Shown: positions 7,737 through 16,935 of the stretch, piece by piece
How positions within the stretch are numbered: the first letter of the stretch is position 1
Layout of the letters: every line of letters begins with the position of its first letter
Origin: DATDPM01 sp041498815
GTDB taxonomy: Bacteria; Pseudomonadota; Alphaproteobacteria; DATDPM01
Reading direction: 5' to 3'
Assembly (NCBI GenBank): GCA_041498815.1
Contig: JBGQJC010000006.1
Span: forward strand, 12,470 to 76,469
Length of the DNA stretch: 64,000 bases
Made by a program: the position numbers and the translations under genes
Notes under the pieces: generated by a model
Databases searched by the model: none
The model's input: only the letters and a program-made list of their open reading frames with translations
Told to the model about the DNA's origin: nothing

Positions 7737-9308
7737 CTATGCTTCCGGCTGATTTTCGCCGCTGGCATCCGAGGGGGGAGCCGCGGGCTCCGCGGGTTTC
7801 GCGGGCTCGTCCGGGAACCAATGGGCCCGGGCCGCCATGATGATGGCATCGGCTTCTTCGGACGCCAGCTTGATGTCGCCCAATGTCTCGCGCAGTTCGT
7901 CGCTCGCGAGATCGGCCAAGGCATCGAGGGTCTTGATCCGGTTCTCGCCGAGCTTCACCGCCATCGCCGGCGTTACGCCCGGCACGGCGGCCATGTCTTC
8001 GGCGACCCCGAGATCCTTCCAGCGCTTGGTGAGGCGCTCTTGCTCTGCGGCCAAATGCGCACGGGCCCGCTCGCGAAGCTCCTCGGCCACGTCCTGATCG
8101 AAACCCTCGATCTCGGTCAAATCCTCGACCGGCACGAAAGCGACTTCTTCGAGCGACGTAAAACCTTCGGAGACCAGCAGATGCGCGATCACGTCATCGA
8201 CATCGAGCGCGTCGATGAACATCTGGGAGCGCGAGCGGAATTCCTCCGAGCGGCGCTCGGACTCTTCGGCTTCCGTCAAAATGTCGATGTCCCAGCCGAT
8301 GAGTTGGGAAGCGAGGCGCACGTTCTGGCCGCGCCGCCCGATCGCCAAGCTCAGCTGCTCGTCGGGGACGATGACCTCGATGCGGTGGACGTCTTCGTCG
8401 ACCACCACTTTCGTCACTTCCGCGGGGGCCAGCGCATTGACGCAGAAGGTCGCGATATCCGGCGACCACGGGATGATGTCGATCTTTTCGCCTTGTAGCT
8501 CGCTCACCACCGCCTGGACGCGGCTGCCTCTCATGCCGACGCAGGCACCCACCGGATCGATGCTCGAATCCTTGGAAAAGACCGCGATCTTGGCCCTAGA
8601 GCCGGGATCGCGGGCCACCGACTTGATCTCGATGATGTTGTCGTAAACCTCGGGCACTTCCTGGGCGAACAGCTTGGCCATCAATTTCGGGTGCGCCCGG
8701 GAGAGGAAGATCTGCGGCCCGCGCGTTTCCTCGCGCACGTCGTAGATATACGCGCGCACGCGATCGCCGCGGTGGAAAGTCTCGCGCGCCAAGAGCTCGT
8801 CGCGGCGGATGATCGCTTCCGCGCGCCCCAAATCGACGATGACGTTGCCGAATTCGACGCGTTTCACGATGCCGTTCACGATCTCGCCCACGCGGTCCTT
8901 GTATTCCTTGAATTGGCGCTGGCGCTCGGCCTCGCGCACGCGCTGCACGATGACTTGCTTGGCGGTCTGGGCGGCGATGCGGCCGAAGTCGATGGGCGGC
9001 AGCGGCTCGGTGATGAAGTCGCCGATCTGGGCGTCGGGGTTGCGCTCGTGCGCCTCGACAAGCGGAATCTGGGTCGCTTCGTTTTCGACCGGATCGGCCA
9101 CCTGCAGATAGCGGCGCAGCTCGATCTCGCCCGTTTCGCGGTCGATGGTGGCGCGGATGTCGTATTCGTGGCCGTATTTCGAGCGGCCCGCTTTTTGGAT
9201 CGCCTGTTCCATCGCCTCGATCACTTCTTCGCGGTCGATGCCCTTTTCGCGCGCGACTGCGTCCGCGACCTGGATCAGCTCGAGCCGCGCATGTCCCATG
9301 GTTTCCAT
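7737..9308 (-). CDS. nusA: Transcription termination/antitermination protein NusA
   Basis: NusA binds RNA polymerase and nascent RNA and modulates pausing, termination and rRNA antitermination. The 523-residue product has the N-terminal RNAP-binding domain (to about 130), an S1 domain (VNGIVKRVEFGNVIVDLGRAEAI), KH1 and KH2 (about 230-345; GMRGSRVQAVVSELQGEKIDII and GRRGQNVRLASQLIGWDIDI), and two C-terminal helix-hairpin-helix acidic repeats (about 370-430 and 445-505). The tail is proline/alanine-rich. It sits 13 nt after rimP. Confidence 0.97.
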   Translation of the reverse strand: METMGHARLELIQVADAVAREKGIDREEVIEAMEQAIQKAGRSKYGHEYDIRATIDRETGEIELRRYLQVADPVENEATQIPLVEAHERNPDAQIGDFITEPLPPIDFGRIAAQTAKQVIVQRVREAERQRQFKEYKDRVGEIVNGIVKRVEFGNVIVDLGRAEAIIRRDELLARETFHRGDRVRAYIYDVREETRGPQIFLSRAHPKLMAKLFAQEVPEVYDNIIEIKSVARDPGSRAKIAVFSKDSSIDPVGACVGMRGSRVQAVVSELQGEKIDIIPWSPDIATFCVNALAPAEVTKVVVDEDVHRIEVIVPDEQLSLAIGRRGQNVRLASQLIGWDIDILTEAEESERRSEEFRSRSQMFIDALDVDDVIAHLLVSEGFTSLEEVAFVPVEDLTEIEGFDQDVAEELRERARAHLAAEQERLTKRWKDLGVAEDMAAVPGVTPAMAVKLGENRIKTLDALADLASDELRETLGDIKLASEEADAIIMAARAHWFPDEPAKPAEPAAPPSDASGENQPEA

Positions 9309-9321
9309 TTTCGTCCCGCCT

Positions 9322-9825
9322 TTACGCCTTGCGTTGATCCGCGCGCAGCAGCTCGTCGGTCACGACCAGCTTGGCGCGGTGAATGTCGTCGATCGGTAAT
9401 TCGGCCGTTCCCTTGTCGGTCGCGATCCGGACGACGCCCTCGGCTACTCCCGAAATGCGACCCCGGAATTTCCGCTGCCCGTCGATAGGCCGCTTGGTTT
9501 CAATCTTTGCCTCAAGGCCCGCGAAGCGCTCGAAATCGCGCTCTTTCACGAGCGGCCGGTCGATGCCGGGCGAGGAGACTTCGAGCGTGTAGGCGCAGGC
9601 GATCGGATCCTCGACATCCAATAGCGCCGCAACCGCGCGGCTTATCATCGCGCAGTCGTCCACCTTCATCGCCGCGCCGTCGCTCCTCTCGGCCATGACC
9701 TGAAGCGTAGCCCGGCTGCCGCCCGATAACAGCACCCGCACCACCTCGTAGCCCATTGCCGCGATCGCCGGCGCGATCATCCGTTCGACCCTTTCCGGAA
9801 GACAGGAATTGCTTGGCTGGCCCAT
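9322..9825 (-). CDS. rimP: Ribosome maturation factor RimP
   Basis: RimP acts in 30S subunit maturation. The 167-residue protein begins MGQPSNSCLPERVERMIAPA and has the family's IAAMGYEVVRVLLSGG, CAMISRAVAALLDVEDPI and YTLEVSSPGIDRPL motifs, then an SH3-like C-terminal domain. ATG 9825 has GAGG 7 nt upstream; the ATG 15 codons further up lies within a terminator hairpin and would encode an atypical extension. It heads the nusA operon. Confidence 0.95.
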   Translation of the reverse strand: MGQPSNSCLPERVERMIAPAIAAMGYEVVRVLLSGGSRATLQVMAERSDGAAMKVDDCAMISRAVAALLDVEDPIACAYTLEVSSPGIDRPLVKERDFERFAGLEAKIETKRPIDGQRKFRGRISGVAEGVVRIATDKGTAELPIDDIHRAKLVVTDELLRADQRKA

Positions 9826-9846
9826 GGCGAGGCCTCGCGCAGATAA

Positions 9847-9871
9847 CAAAAAAGTGGGCCAAAGGCCCACC
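9847..9871 (-). terminator. Intrinsic terminator in front of rimP
   Basis: On the minus strand GTGGGCC (9870-9864), loop TTT, GGCCCAC (9860-9854) is followed by TTTTTTG: a textbook Rho-independent terminator. Its U-tract ends about 22 nt before the rimP ATG. It can end trmB transcripts, or, since a promoter-like sequence lies just upstream, act as an attenuator for the nusA operon. Confidence 0.85.
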
Positions 9872-9909
9872 CTCCAAGAACCATCAGGTCTTATGAGAAT
9901 GACGCTCCA

Positions 9910-9937
9910 AATGTAAGCATTTGTACGCGATTCGCAA
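9910..9937 (-). promoter_or_regulatory. Putative sigma-70 promoter of the rimP-nusA operon
   Basis: On the minus strand TTGCGA (9937-9932) and TACATT (9915-9910) are separated by 16 nt. A start near 9903 would give a leader of about 78 nt that contains the terminator at 9847-9871. The match is moderate and read by eye. Confidence 0.4.
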
Positions 9938-9963
9938 GAGTTTTCGCGGCTAGTCCCAAACTT

Positions 9964-10674
9964 TCAACCGCCCCGGGGGAGCCGCGAAAAGCGCAGGAAA
10001 TAGCAGGCTTTACCGGCTTCAATCGCCTTGGCCTCATAGCGCGTTTGCGGCCAATCGGCCGGGCGCTCGCGCCAATCGCGAGCCCCCCGGGCCGGCCACG
10101 AAAAAGCGCCGTTTTTGATGACATGGGCTAACGTCCAGCGCACGTAGAGCGCATCGTCGCTGGCAAACCGGAGCTCGGCGTTATCCTCCAGGCACGCGGC
10201 CAGGCGGTCGAGGATCGCGGGTGAGACGATGCGGCGCTTGTGGTGGCGCTTTTTCGGCCAGGGGTCGGGAAAGAGGATAAAGACGCGGGAAATCGAGGAT
10301 TCGGGGAGCGCCGCCAGCAAAAGCCGGGCGTCGTCGTCGAACACCCGGATGTTGGAAAGCTTCTGGTCCCGGATTTGCGCGAACAGGCCGGCCAAGCCAT
10401 TCACGAAGGGTTCGCAGCCGATGAAGCCGACCTCGGGCCGCGTTGCCGCCTGAAACGCCAAATGCTCGCCCCCGCCGAAACCGATCTCGAGCCAGAATTT
10501 GGCAAGCCGCTGATCGAAGAGCGGCGGCACGTCGAGGCGGGCGGGCGGCGCGGGCAAGGCGACGCGAAGCCGGGGCAGCATCCGGTCGTAGAGCGCCTGC
10601 TGGCCGGGGCGAAGCTTTCGCCCGCGCTTGCGGCCGTATAGGAGGCGCGCGGGCCGTGGGGCCGCCATCGCCAT
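9964..10674 (-). CDS. trmB: tRNA (guanine-N7-)-methyltransferase
   Basis: TrmB makes m7G46 in tRNA variable loops using SAM. The 236-residue product begins MAMAAPRPARLLYGRKRGRKL; RGRKLRPGQ is a typical N-terminal signature. The SAM-binding motif is WLEIGFGGGEHLAFQA and the family motif FPDPWPKKRHHKRRI is present, with C-terminal YEAKAIEAGKACYFLRF. Start 10674 lies 10 nt after the metK stop; upstream methionines fall inside metK and look wrong. Together with metK it links SAM synthesis and a SAM-using enzyme. Confidence 0.93.
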   Translation of the reverse strand: MAMAAPRPARLLYGRKRGRKLRPGQQALYDRMLPRLRVALPAPPARLDVPPLFDQRLAKFWLEIGFGGGEHLAFQAATRPEVGFIGCEPFVNGLAGLFAQIRDQKLSNIRVFDDDARLLLAALPESSISRVFILFPDPWPKKRHHKRRIVSPAILDRLAACLEDNAELRFASDDALYVRWTLAHVIKNGAFSWPARGARDWRERPADWPQTRYEAKAIEAGKACYFLRFSRLPRGG

Positions 10675-10684
10675 GGAGGGCCGA

Positions 10685-11869
10685 TCAGGACCCGCCGAAC
10701 GCGGCCGCGAGATTGGGCGCCAAATCGAGCCGCTCCCAGGAGAACCCGCCGTCCGGCTCGGGGGCGCGGCCGAAATGCCCGTAAGCCGCGGTGCGGGCAT
10801 AGATCGGCCGGCTGAGCGCCAGATGCTCGCGGATGCCTCGGGGCGAGAGGTTCATCATTTCGCGCAGGATCTTGGCGAGCTTTTCGTCGTCCACCCGGCC
10901 GGTGCCATAGGTGTCGATGTAGACCGAGATCGGATACGACACGCCGATCGCGTACGACAATTGGATCAAGCAGCGATCCGCCAATCCCGCCGCCAACACG
11001 TTTTTCGCGAGATAGCGCGCGGCGTAGGCCGCGGAGCGGTCCACCTTGGTCGGGTCCTTGCCCGAGAAGGCGCCGCCGCCGTGGGGCGCGGCACCGCCGT
11101 AGGTATCGACGATGATCTTGCGCCCCGTGAGCCCGCAGTCGCCGTCGGGCCCACCGATGACAAACCGCCCGGTCGGATTCACATAGAAATGTTCCTCGTC
11201 GCACATCCAGCCGTCCGGCAGCACGTTTACAACGTGGGGGCGCACGATCTCGCGCACTTGGTCTTGATCCACGTCCTCGCCGTGCTGGGTCGAAACCACG
11301 ATGGCGGTCGCGCACTCCGGCTTGCCGTTGATGTAGCGCAGGGTCACTTGGCTTTTCGCATCGGGACCGAGTTGCGGGGCCGCGCCCGAATGGCGGGCTT
11401 CGGCCAGCGATCGCAAAATGCTGTGCGCGAAATAGATCGGCGCCGGCATGAAGACGTCGGTTTCGCGGCAGGCGTAGCCGAACATGATGCCTTGATCTCC
11501 GGCTCCTTCGTCCTTGTTGCCGCTGGCGTCAACCCCGCGCGCGATGTCGCCCGACTGCTCGTGCACCAGATTTTTGACTTTGACCGTCTTCCAGTGAAAG
11601 TGCTGCTGTTCGTAGCCGATTTCGCGCACCGCGGACCGTGCGACCTGCTCCATCTCGCCGCGCACCGATTCGGGCCCGCGTACTTCCCCCGCAAGAACGA
11701 TCAGATCGGTGGTGGCAAGCGTCTCAACGGCGACGCGGGAATGCGGGTCAACCGCCAAATAGGCGTCCACGATCGCATCCGAGATGCGGTCGCAGACCTT
11801 GTCCGGATGGCCTTCGGCAACGGACTCGCTCGTAAACTCGTAATCGCGCATGGGAATGTTCGAGGTCAT
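10685..11869 (-). CDS. metK: S-adenosylmethionine synthetase
   Basis: MetK makes SAM from methionine and ATP. The 394-residue protein has the N-terminal SESVAEGHPDK motif, DQGIMFGYACRET, the P-loop-like GGGAFSGKDPTKVDRS and the C-terminal AYGHFGR. Start is ambiguous: ATG 11869 (MTSNIPMRDYEFTSES) or ATG 11851 (MRDYEF); neither has a strong ribosome site. The 80 nt up to the XRE gene holds no SAM riboswitch that I can recognise. Confidence 0.97.
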   Translation of the reverse strand: MTSNIPMRDYEFTSESVAEGHPDKVCDRISDAIVDAYLAVDPHSRVAVETLATTDLIVLAGEVRGPESVRGEMEQVARSAVREIGYEQQHFHWKTVKVKNLVHEQSGDIARGVDASGNKDEGAGDQGIMFGYACRETDVFMPAPIYFAHSILRSLAEARHSGAAPQLGPDAKSQVTLRYINGKPECATAIVVSTQHGEDVDQDQVREIVRPHVVNVLPDGWMCDEEHFYVNPTGRFVIGGPDGDCGLTGRKIIVDTYGGAAPHGGGAFSGKDPTKVDRSAAYAARYLAKNVLAAGLADRCLIQLSYAIGVSYPISVYIDTYGTGRVDDEKLAKILREMMNLSPRGIREHLALSRPIYARTAAYGHFGRAPEPDGGFSWERLDLAPNLAAAFGGS

Positions 11870-11950
11870 GAGAATGTTGGGACAGCCCCGCAAACGCGCC
11901 CCTTGGCGCACCCGAGGGTTGTGCCCATGTTGCAGCAGCCGATTAAGGCG

Positions 11951-12496
11951 TCAAGAACTTTTGCGGCGGGGACTCTTGGTAAACGGCCTGCAGCGCCTCG
12001 ACGGTGTACCGCCGCGCGCGGGCCCGTCGTCTTCGCTGGCCACGGTCGCCGCCATGGTCTTAACCAATTCGGCTACCTTCTTCCGAACATGGGGATCGCC
12101 GATGCGGTAATAGGCGCGCACCAGCTCCAGCGTTTCACGGCGCGCGAGCGCGTCGGGTTCGAAGGAGGCTTGCGGCGACTCCGACATCCCGGCGGCGTGG
12201 ATGGCGTGGCGCGAAGCGAGATCGGGCGCCATGTCGTCGAAGAAAAACGATACCGGGACGTCGAGCACCCGGCTCAACTCGAACAGCCGGCTGGCGCCGA
12301 TCCGGTTCGCGCCGCGTTCGTATTTTTGTACCTGCTGGAACGTGAGACCGATGGCGCCGGCGAGTTTTTCCTGACTTAAACCCAAAAGCGTGCGGCGCAA
12401 GCGCACGCGACCGCCGACATGGATGTCAACGGGATTTGGTTTCCCGAAGCGGGACCGGCCGGAGTGGCCCTTGCGAGGACTTAGGCTGTCGCTCAT
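11951..12496 (-). CDS. XRE-family helix-turn-helix regulator (PraR/PhrR-like)
   Basis: The 181-residue protein has one Cro/CI helix-turn-helix (about 28-83): LRRTLLGLSQEKLAGAIGL and TFQQVQKYERGANRIGASRL, followed by LDVPVSFFFDD. The C-terminal half is helical with a basic tail. It lies between lnt and metK, where a regulator of this type sits in several alphaproteobacteria (Sinorhizobium, from memory); there the family includes PraR/PhrR, linked to surface attachment and stress. The specific name is inference. Its promoter carries a 20-bp palindrome at the start site, suggesting autoregulation. The gene may be co-transcribed with metK and trmB. Confidence 0.85.
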   Translation of the reverse strand: MSDSLSPRKGHSGRSRFGKPNPVDIHVGGRVRLRRTLLGLSQEKLAGAIGLTFQQVQKYERGANRIGASRLFELSRVLDVPVSFFFDDMAPDLASRHAIHAAGMSESPQASFEPDALARRETLELVRAYYRIGDPHVRKKVAELVKTMAATVASEDDGPARGGTPSRRCRPFTKSPRRKSS

Positions 12497-12581
12497 TCTG
12501 CTGCATCACCAAATCGCCGGGAATTGATTCAACAATCTCATTCCGGTGCCGTCCCGAACCAGCCGCCGTCATCTCCGAAAG

Positions 12582-12601
12582 GAACATACGTTCGTATGTT
12601 C
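12582..12601. promoter_or_regulatory. 20-bp perfect palindrome, probable operator of the XRE gene
   Basis: GAACATACGTTCGTATGTTC is a perfect 20-bp palindrome. It overlaps the 3' edge of a TATAGA -10 box and the expected start site of the XRE gene, a position where binding would block transcription. It also contains GAAC-N4-GTTC, the Gram-positive LexA core, but alphaproteobacterial LexA uses a GTTC-N7-GTTC type site, so I favour the neighbouring XRE protein as ligand. Confidence 0.65.
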
Positions 12602-12629
12602 TATACGGCACGGGCCCCCCGAGCGTCAA
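12600..12629 (-). promoter_or_regulatory. Sigma-70 promoter of the XRE-metK-trmB unit
   Basis: On the minus strand TTGACG (12629-12624) and TATAGA (12605-12600) are 18 nt apart. The predicted start near 12593 is inside the palindrome, and leaves a leader of about 97 nt before the XRE ATG at 12496. Confidence 0.6.
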
Positions 12630-12729
12630 CGCCGGAAAGCCAGGGATTGCGCGGATTTCCAACCTATCGGTTGCAGAGGAAGTAGAAACGCAATCAGGCG
12701 CGGTAGAGCGCCGGAATCACCTGCTGGCG

Positions 12730-14414
12730 TCAGCCGATACGCCGCGCGGGGATTGCAATCAGCAGTGCCGCGACAATCAGAAGAAGAGGAATAAGATCAC
12801 CGAAACGGGCGTAAGGCGGCATTCGATCCTGCGCCCGCGGTAGCGGGCTGTCGATTGCGCCGTCGCGCCCCAAGCCCAAATGGGAAATGATTCGCCCAAA
12901 AGGATCAATGACTCCGGAGATTCCGGTGTTGGCGGCGCGCGCCACCGGAATACCTTCCTCGATGGCGCGAAAGCGCGCGGATTCGAAATGCTGATACGGC
13001 CCCGACGAGATCCCGAACCAGGCGTCGTTGGTGACATTGATGAAAAGGCCGGGGCGGTCGTTTTCGTCGGCGACGGCATGGGGAAAGATGATTTCGTAGC
13101 AAATTAACGGGCCGACCGGGGGAAGCCCAGGCAGATGAAGCGTCTGCGGCCCGGGCCCGGCCGAGAAATCGGTCGCGCCCGGCGTCAGCTTATCGAGATG
13201 CAGCCACTTCGGGAGAAGGGCGCGAAACGGAAGATATTCCCCGAATGGGACAAGATGAAACTTGTCGTAGCTGCCGACGACCGCGCCCTGCCCATCGACC
13301 GCAACGACGCCGTTCCAGACTTTGAAGGGCTCGACTTCGACCGGGGTCGCCCGCGGCGCGCCGGTGATCACCAGCCCGCCCTTGGGCACGACGGTGGCAA
13401 TGGCCGAGCGCACCGCCGCATCTTGATCCACCAGAAACGGCACCGCGGTTTCCGGCCAAATGACGAAGACGGCGGATTGCGAATCCGATTCTCGCGCCGC
13501 GGCTTTGGTCAGATCGAGGTCGCGCCGCAGATTGGCGAGCCGCAATTCGTCGCGCCATTTGCGGCCTTGGGCGACGTCGGGCTGGATCAATCGCAGCGTG
13601 GTGTTCGCAACCGTTTGCGTGGGCCCGGCCGCAACCAGCCGCGCATAACCGCCCGTCCAAAGAACCGCGAGAAGAAGGTACGGCGCGGCGACCGCAAGAA
13701 TTACATACTTGCGATTTTCCCCGCCCTCGCCCAGTACCGCCGGCATTGCCGCCGCAAGCACGGTCACGAATCCCAATCCGTACGTTCCGAAGAGGGCGAC
13801 CGATTGCATCATGCTCTCCGAGACGCCCCAGACGGTGCCGGTCAGGTTCCATGCGAATCCCGTCATGGCGTGGCCGCGTAACCATTCACCGATGCTCCAG
13901 GCCGCCGCGAAGACGATGACGCGGTAGACCCCGCTTCGCTCGGACGCGAACCGGAACGCGACCTTGGAGAGGATCGCGGCACCCGCGGGATAGATCGCGA
14001 ACAGGGCGGCCAAAGACAACGGCGCGAAAGGAGCGAACCAGCCGTAGCGTTCGGGATCCGTCAAAAGCGCATAGGCGATCCAATAAAGCCCGCTCGTGAA
14101 ATGGCCGAGCCCGAAGGCGAAGCCGACGAGTGCCGCCTGTTTCGGATTTTCCGCGCCTTCGACGAGCCACAAGAATCCGGCAAACGCCGGAATGAGAAGC
14201 GGGAGCGCAAAAACCGGCGGCAGCGCCGCGGTCGCCGCCATGCCCAGAAGCAGGGCCGCGAGATGCCGCCGCCAGCGCGGCAGCCGGACAAGCCAATTCC
14301 GCAGGCGGGCGAGTTGCACCGAAATTCGCGCGCCACCCCCGTCTTCGCGGTGAAGAACGGTACGGTCCCCGGCGGGATTGGCACCGGCCGGGCCGTGTTC
14401 GGCTGCCGCAGCGG

Positions 14415-14418
<4 letters not shown>
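12730..14418 (-). CDS. lnt: Apolipoprotein N-acyltransferase
   Basis: Lnt adds the third acyl chain to lipoproteins in the inner membrane. The 562-residue protein has an unusual hydrophilic N-terminal 45 residues, then about six N-terminal membrane segments and a nitrilase-like periplasmic domain with WPETAVPF (catalytic Glu), KFHLVPFGEYLPF (catalytic Lys) and LICYEIIFP (catalytic Cys), and a final membrane helix. ATG 14418 overlaps the corC stop by 4 nt (ATGA). The frame stays open far upstream, but that is the antisense-free shadow of corC and ybeY. Confidence 0.95.
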
Positions 14419-15343
<925 letters not shown>

Positions 15344-15347
<4 letters not shown>

Positions 15348-15895
15348 GCGACCTCGGCCGGCAAAATTTCGCGATAGGGATCGGGGATCCCGAGCCCGCA
15401 CAGAATCTCGATCTCCAGCGCCTCCATGCGCAGCGCTTCCCTCCCGCGCTCGTGATCGTAGCCGAGCAAATGCAGCACGCCATGGACGACCAAATGGGCG
15501 AGATGGTGCGCCAAAGGCCGGCCGGCGCGCTTGGCCTCGGATGCCGTCACGCCGTATGCGATCACGAGATCGCCCAGCGCCAGCGGGACGCCGGTGCGCT
15601 CATTGGAAGGATTTGAAATCTCGCCGGGGAACGACAGCACGTTGGTCGGGCCCTTGTGGCCGCGATAGGACCGGTTGAGCTTCGCGGCATAGGCATCGCC
15701 CGCGAGCAGGATTCCGATTTCCCCGCCGCGGGCCCGGAACGGTTTGCGCCAACGGCCGCCATGCCGCTTGAGCGAGGCCTCGACCGCGGCCCGGGCCGCG
15801 CGCCGGCACGCGGCCGCGGCCCCCGGGAACCGCCAGCCCCGCGAGCGCAGAATCACCGCGATTTCGAGCGGTTCTTTCACCTGCCGCCGCCTCAT
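15344..15895 (-). CDS. ybeY: Endoribonuclease / rRNA maturation factor YbeY
   Basis: YbeY is a metal-dependent RNase in 16S rRNA 3' maturation and ribosome quality control. The 183-residue protein has the three-histidine zinc motif HLVVHGVLHLLGYDHERG near residues 132-148 and the upstream signature LNRSYRGHKGPTNVLSFPGE. The N-terminal 45 residues are arginine/alanine-rich and less conserved. It overlaps phoH and corC by 4 nt each. Confidence 0.95.
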
Positions 15896-16935
15896 GATTT
15901 ATCCCTATCGCGGATTGGGGCCGCGTTTGGATCGGGTTGCGAACGCTTGCCGCGCTCGTGGGCGTCGTAGGCGCGAACGATTTGCGTCACCAGGGCGTGG
16001 CGCACGACGTCGGCATCGGTGAAGTGGACGAAGGCGACCCCAACCACGTCGCGCAGGACGTCGACCGCATCCTGAAGCCCGGAGCGCTGGCCGGGAGGGA
16101 GATCCACCTGGCTCAGGTCGCCGGTCACGACCATGCGCGAGTTTTCCCCCATGCGCGTCAAGAACATCTTCATCTGGCCGATCGTGGTGTTCTGCGCCTC
16201 GTCCAGAATAATGAAGGCGTTGGAGAGCGTGCGGCCGCGCATGAAGGCGATGGGCGCCACTTCGATGTCTCCGTCGGACAGGCGCTTCACCACCAAGTTC
16301 CCCGGCATCATGTCGTGGAGGGCGTCGTAAAGCGGCCTTAGGTACGGGTCCACCTTCTCGCGCAGGTCGCCCGGCAAAAATCCGAGGCGCTCGCCCGCCT
16401 CTACCGCGGGGCGCGAGAGGATGATCCGGTCCACCTCGCCGTTGACCAGCAGACTGACCGCCATCGCGACGGCGAGATAGGTTTTCCCCGTTCCGGCGGG
16501 CCCGAGCGCGAAGACCAGGCTGTAATCCTTGATCGCCTGCACATAGGCCACTTGGCGCGGCGAGCGCGCGACGATGTCGCGTTTACGGGTATGGATGGTG
16601 ATCGAGCCGGAACCTTCGCCATCGGGCGCGGCTTCGCCCTGGCGCGCGGCCTCGACCGCGATTCGAGCCGCCGCATAGATCTCGCCCAAATCGATGGTCA
16701 GCCCGCGGCGCGCGCGCTCGTAGAGTTTTTCGAGGGTGGCTCTTGCCGCCACGATCGCCTCGGCCCGGCCCGAGATTGCGAGCAGATTGCCGCGGGGAAC
16801 GAGGGACACGCCCAGTTCCTGTTCGATGCGGGCTAGATTCTGGTCGTGCTCGCCGTAGAGCAACGGCAGCAGGCGGTTGTCGTCGAATTCGATGTGGATG
16901 ACGTCCTGGCCGTGCTTGGAAGTCGCCCGCGTCAC
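15892..16935 (-). CDS. ybeZ: PhoH-family ATPase (YbeZ)
   Basis: PhoH-like P-loop ATPase, commonly paired with YbeY and thought to act in RNA metabolism. The 347-residue protein has an N-terminal KH-like segment (LARIEQELGVSLVPRGNLLAISG), Walker A GPAGTGKTYLA and Walker B FIILDEAQNTT, plus LSRPAVEAGERLGFLPGDL. The C-terminal 25 residues are polar. Start and stop both lie in ATGA overlaps with miaB and ybeY. Confidence 0.94.
   Translation of the reverse strand: MTRATSKHGQDVIHIEFDDNRLLPLLYGEHDQNLARIEQELGVSLVPRGNLLAISGRAEAIVAARATLEKLYERARRGLTIDLGEIYAAARIAVEAARQGEAAPDGEGSGSITIHTRKRDIVARSPRQVAYVQAIKDYSLVFALGPAGTGKTYLAVAMAVSLLVNGEVDRIILSRPAVEAGERLGFLPGDLREKVDPYLRPLYDALHDMMPGNLVVKRLSDGDIEVAPIAFMRGRTLSNAFIILDEAQNTTIGQMKMFLTRMGENSRMVVTGDLSQVDLPPGQRSGLQDAVDVLRDVVGVAFVHFTDADVVRHALVTQIVRAYDAHERGKRSQPDPNAAPIRDRDKS

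Noticed and set aside
6909..8498. 529-codon plus-strand frame opposite ylxR/nusA
   Set aside because: Antisense shadow; coding evidence on the minus strand is decisive.
11870..11950. SAM-sensing riboswitch before metK
   Set aside because: The short spacer shows no SAM-II, SAM-IV or SAM/SAH consensus that I can recognise.
10628..12379. 583-codon plus-strand frame opposite trmB, metK and the XRE gene
   Set aside because: Spans three well-supported minus-strand genes and has no recognisable domain.
12582..12601. SOS (LexA) box
   Set aside because: The GAAC-N4-GTTC core fits Gram-positive LexA, not the alphaproteobacterial site, and no SOS gene is adjacent.
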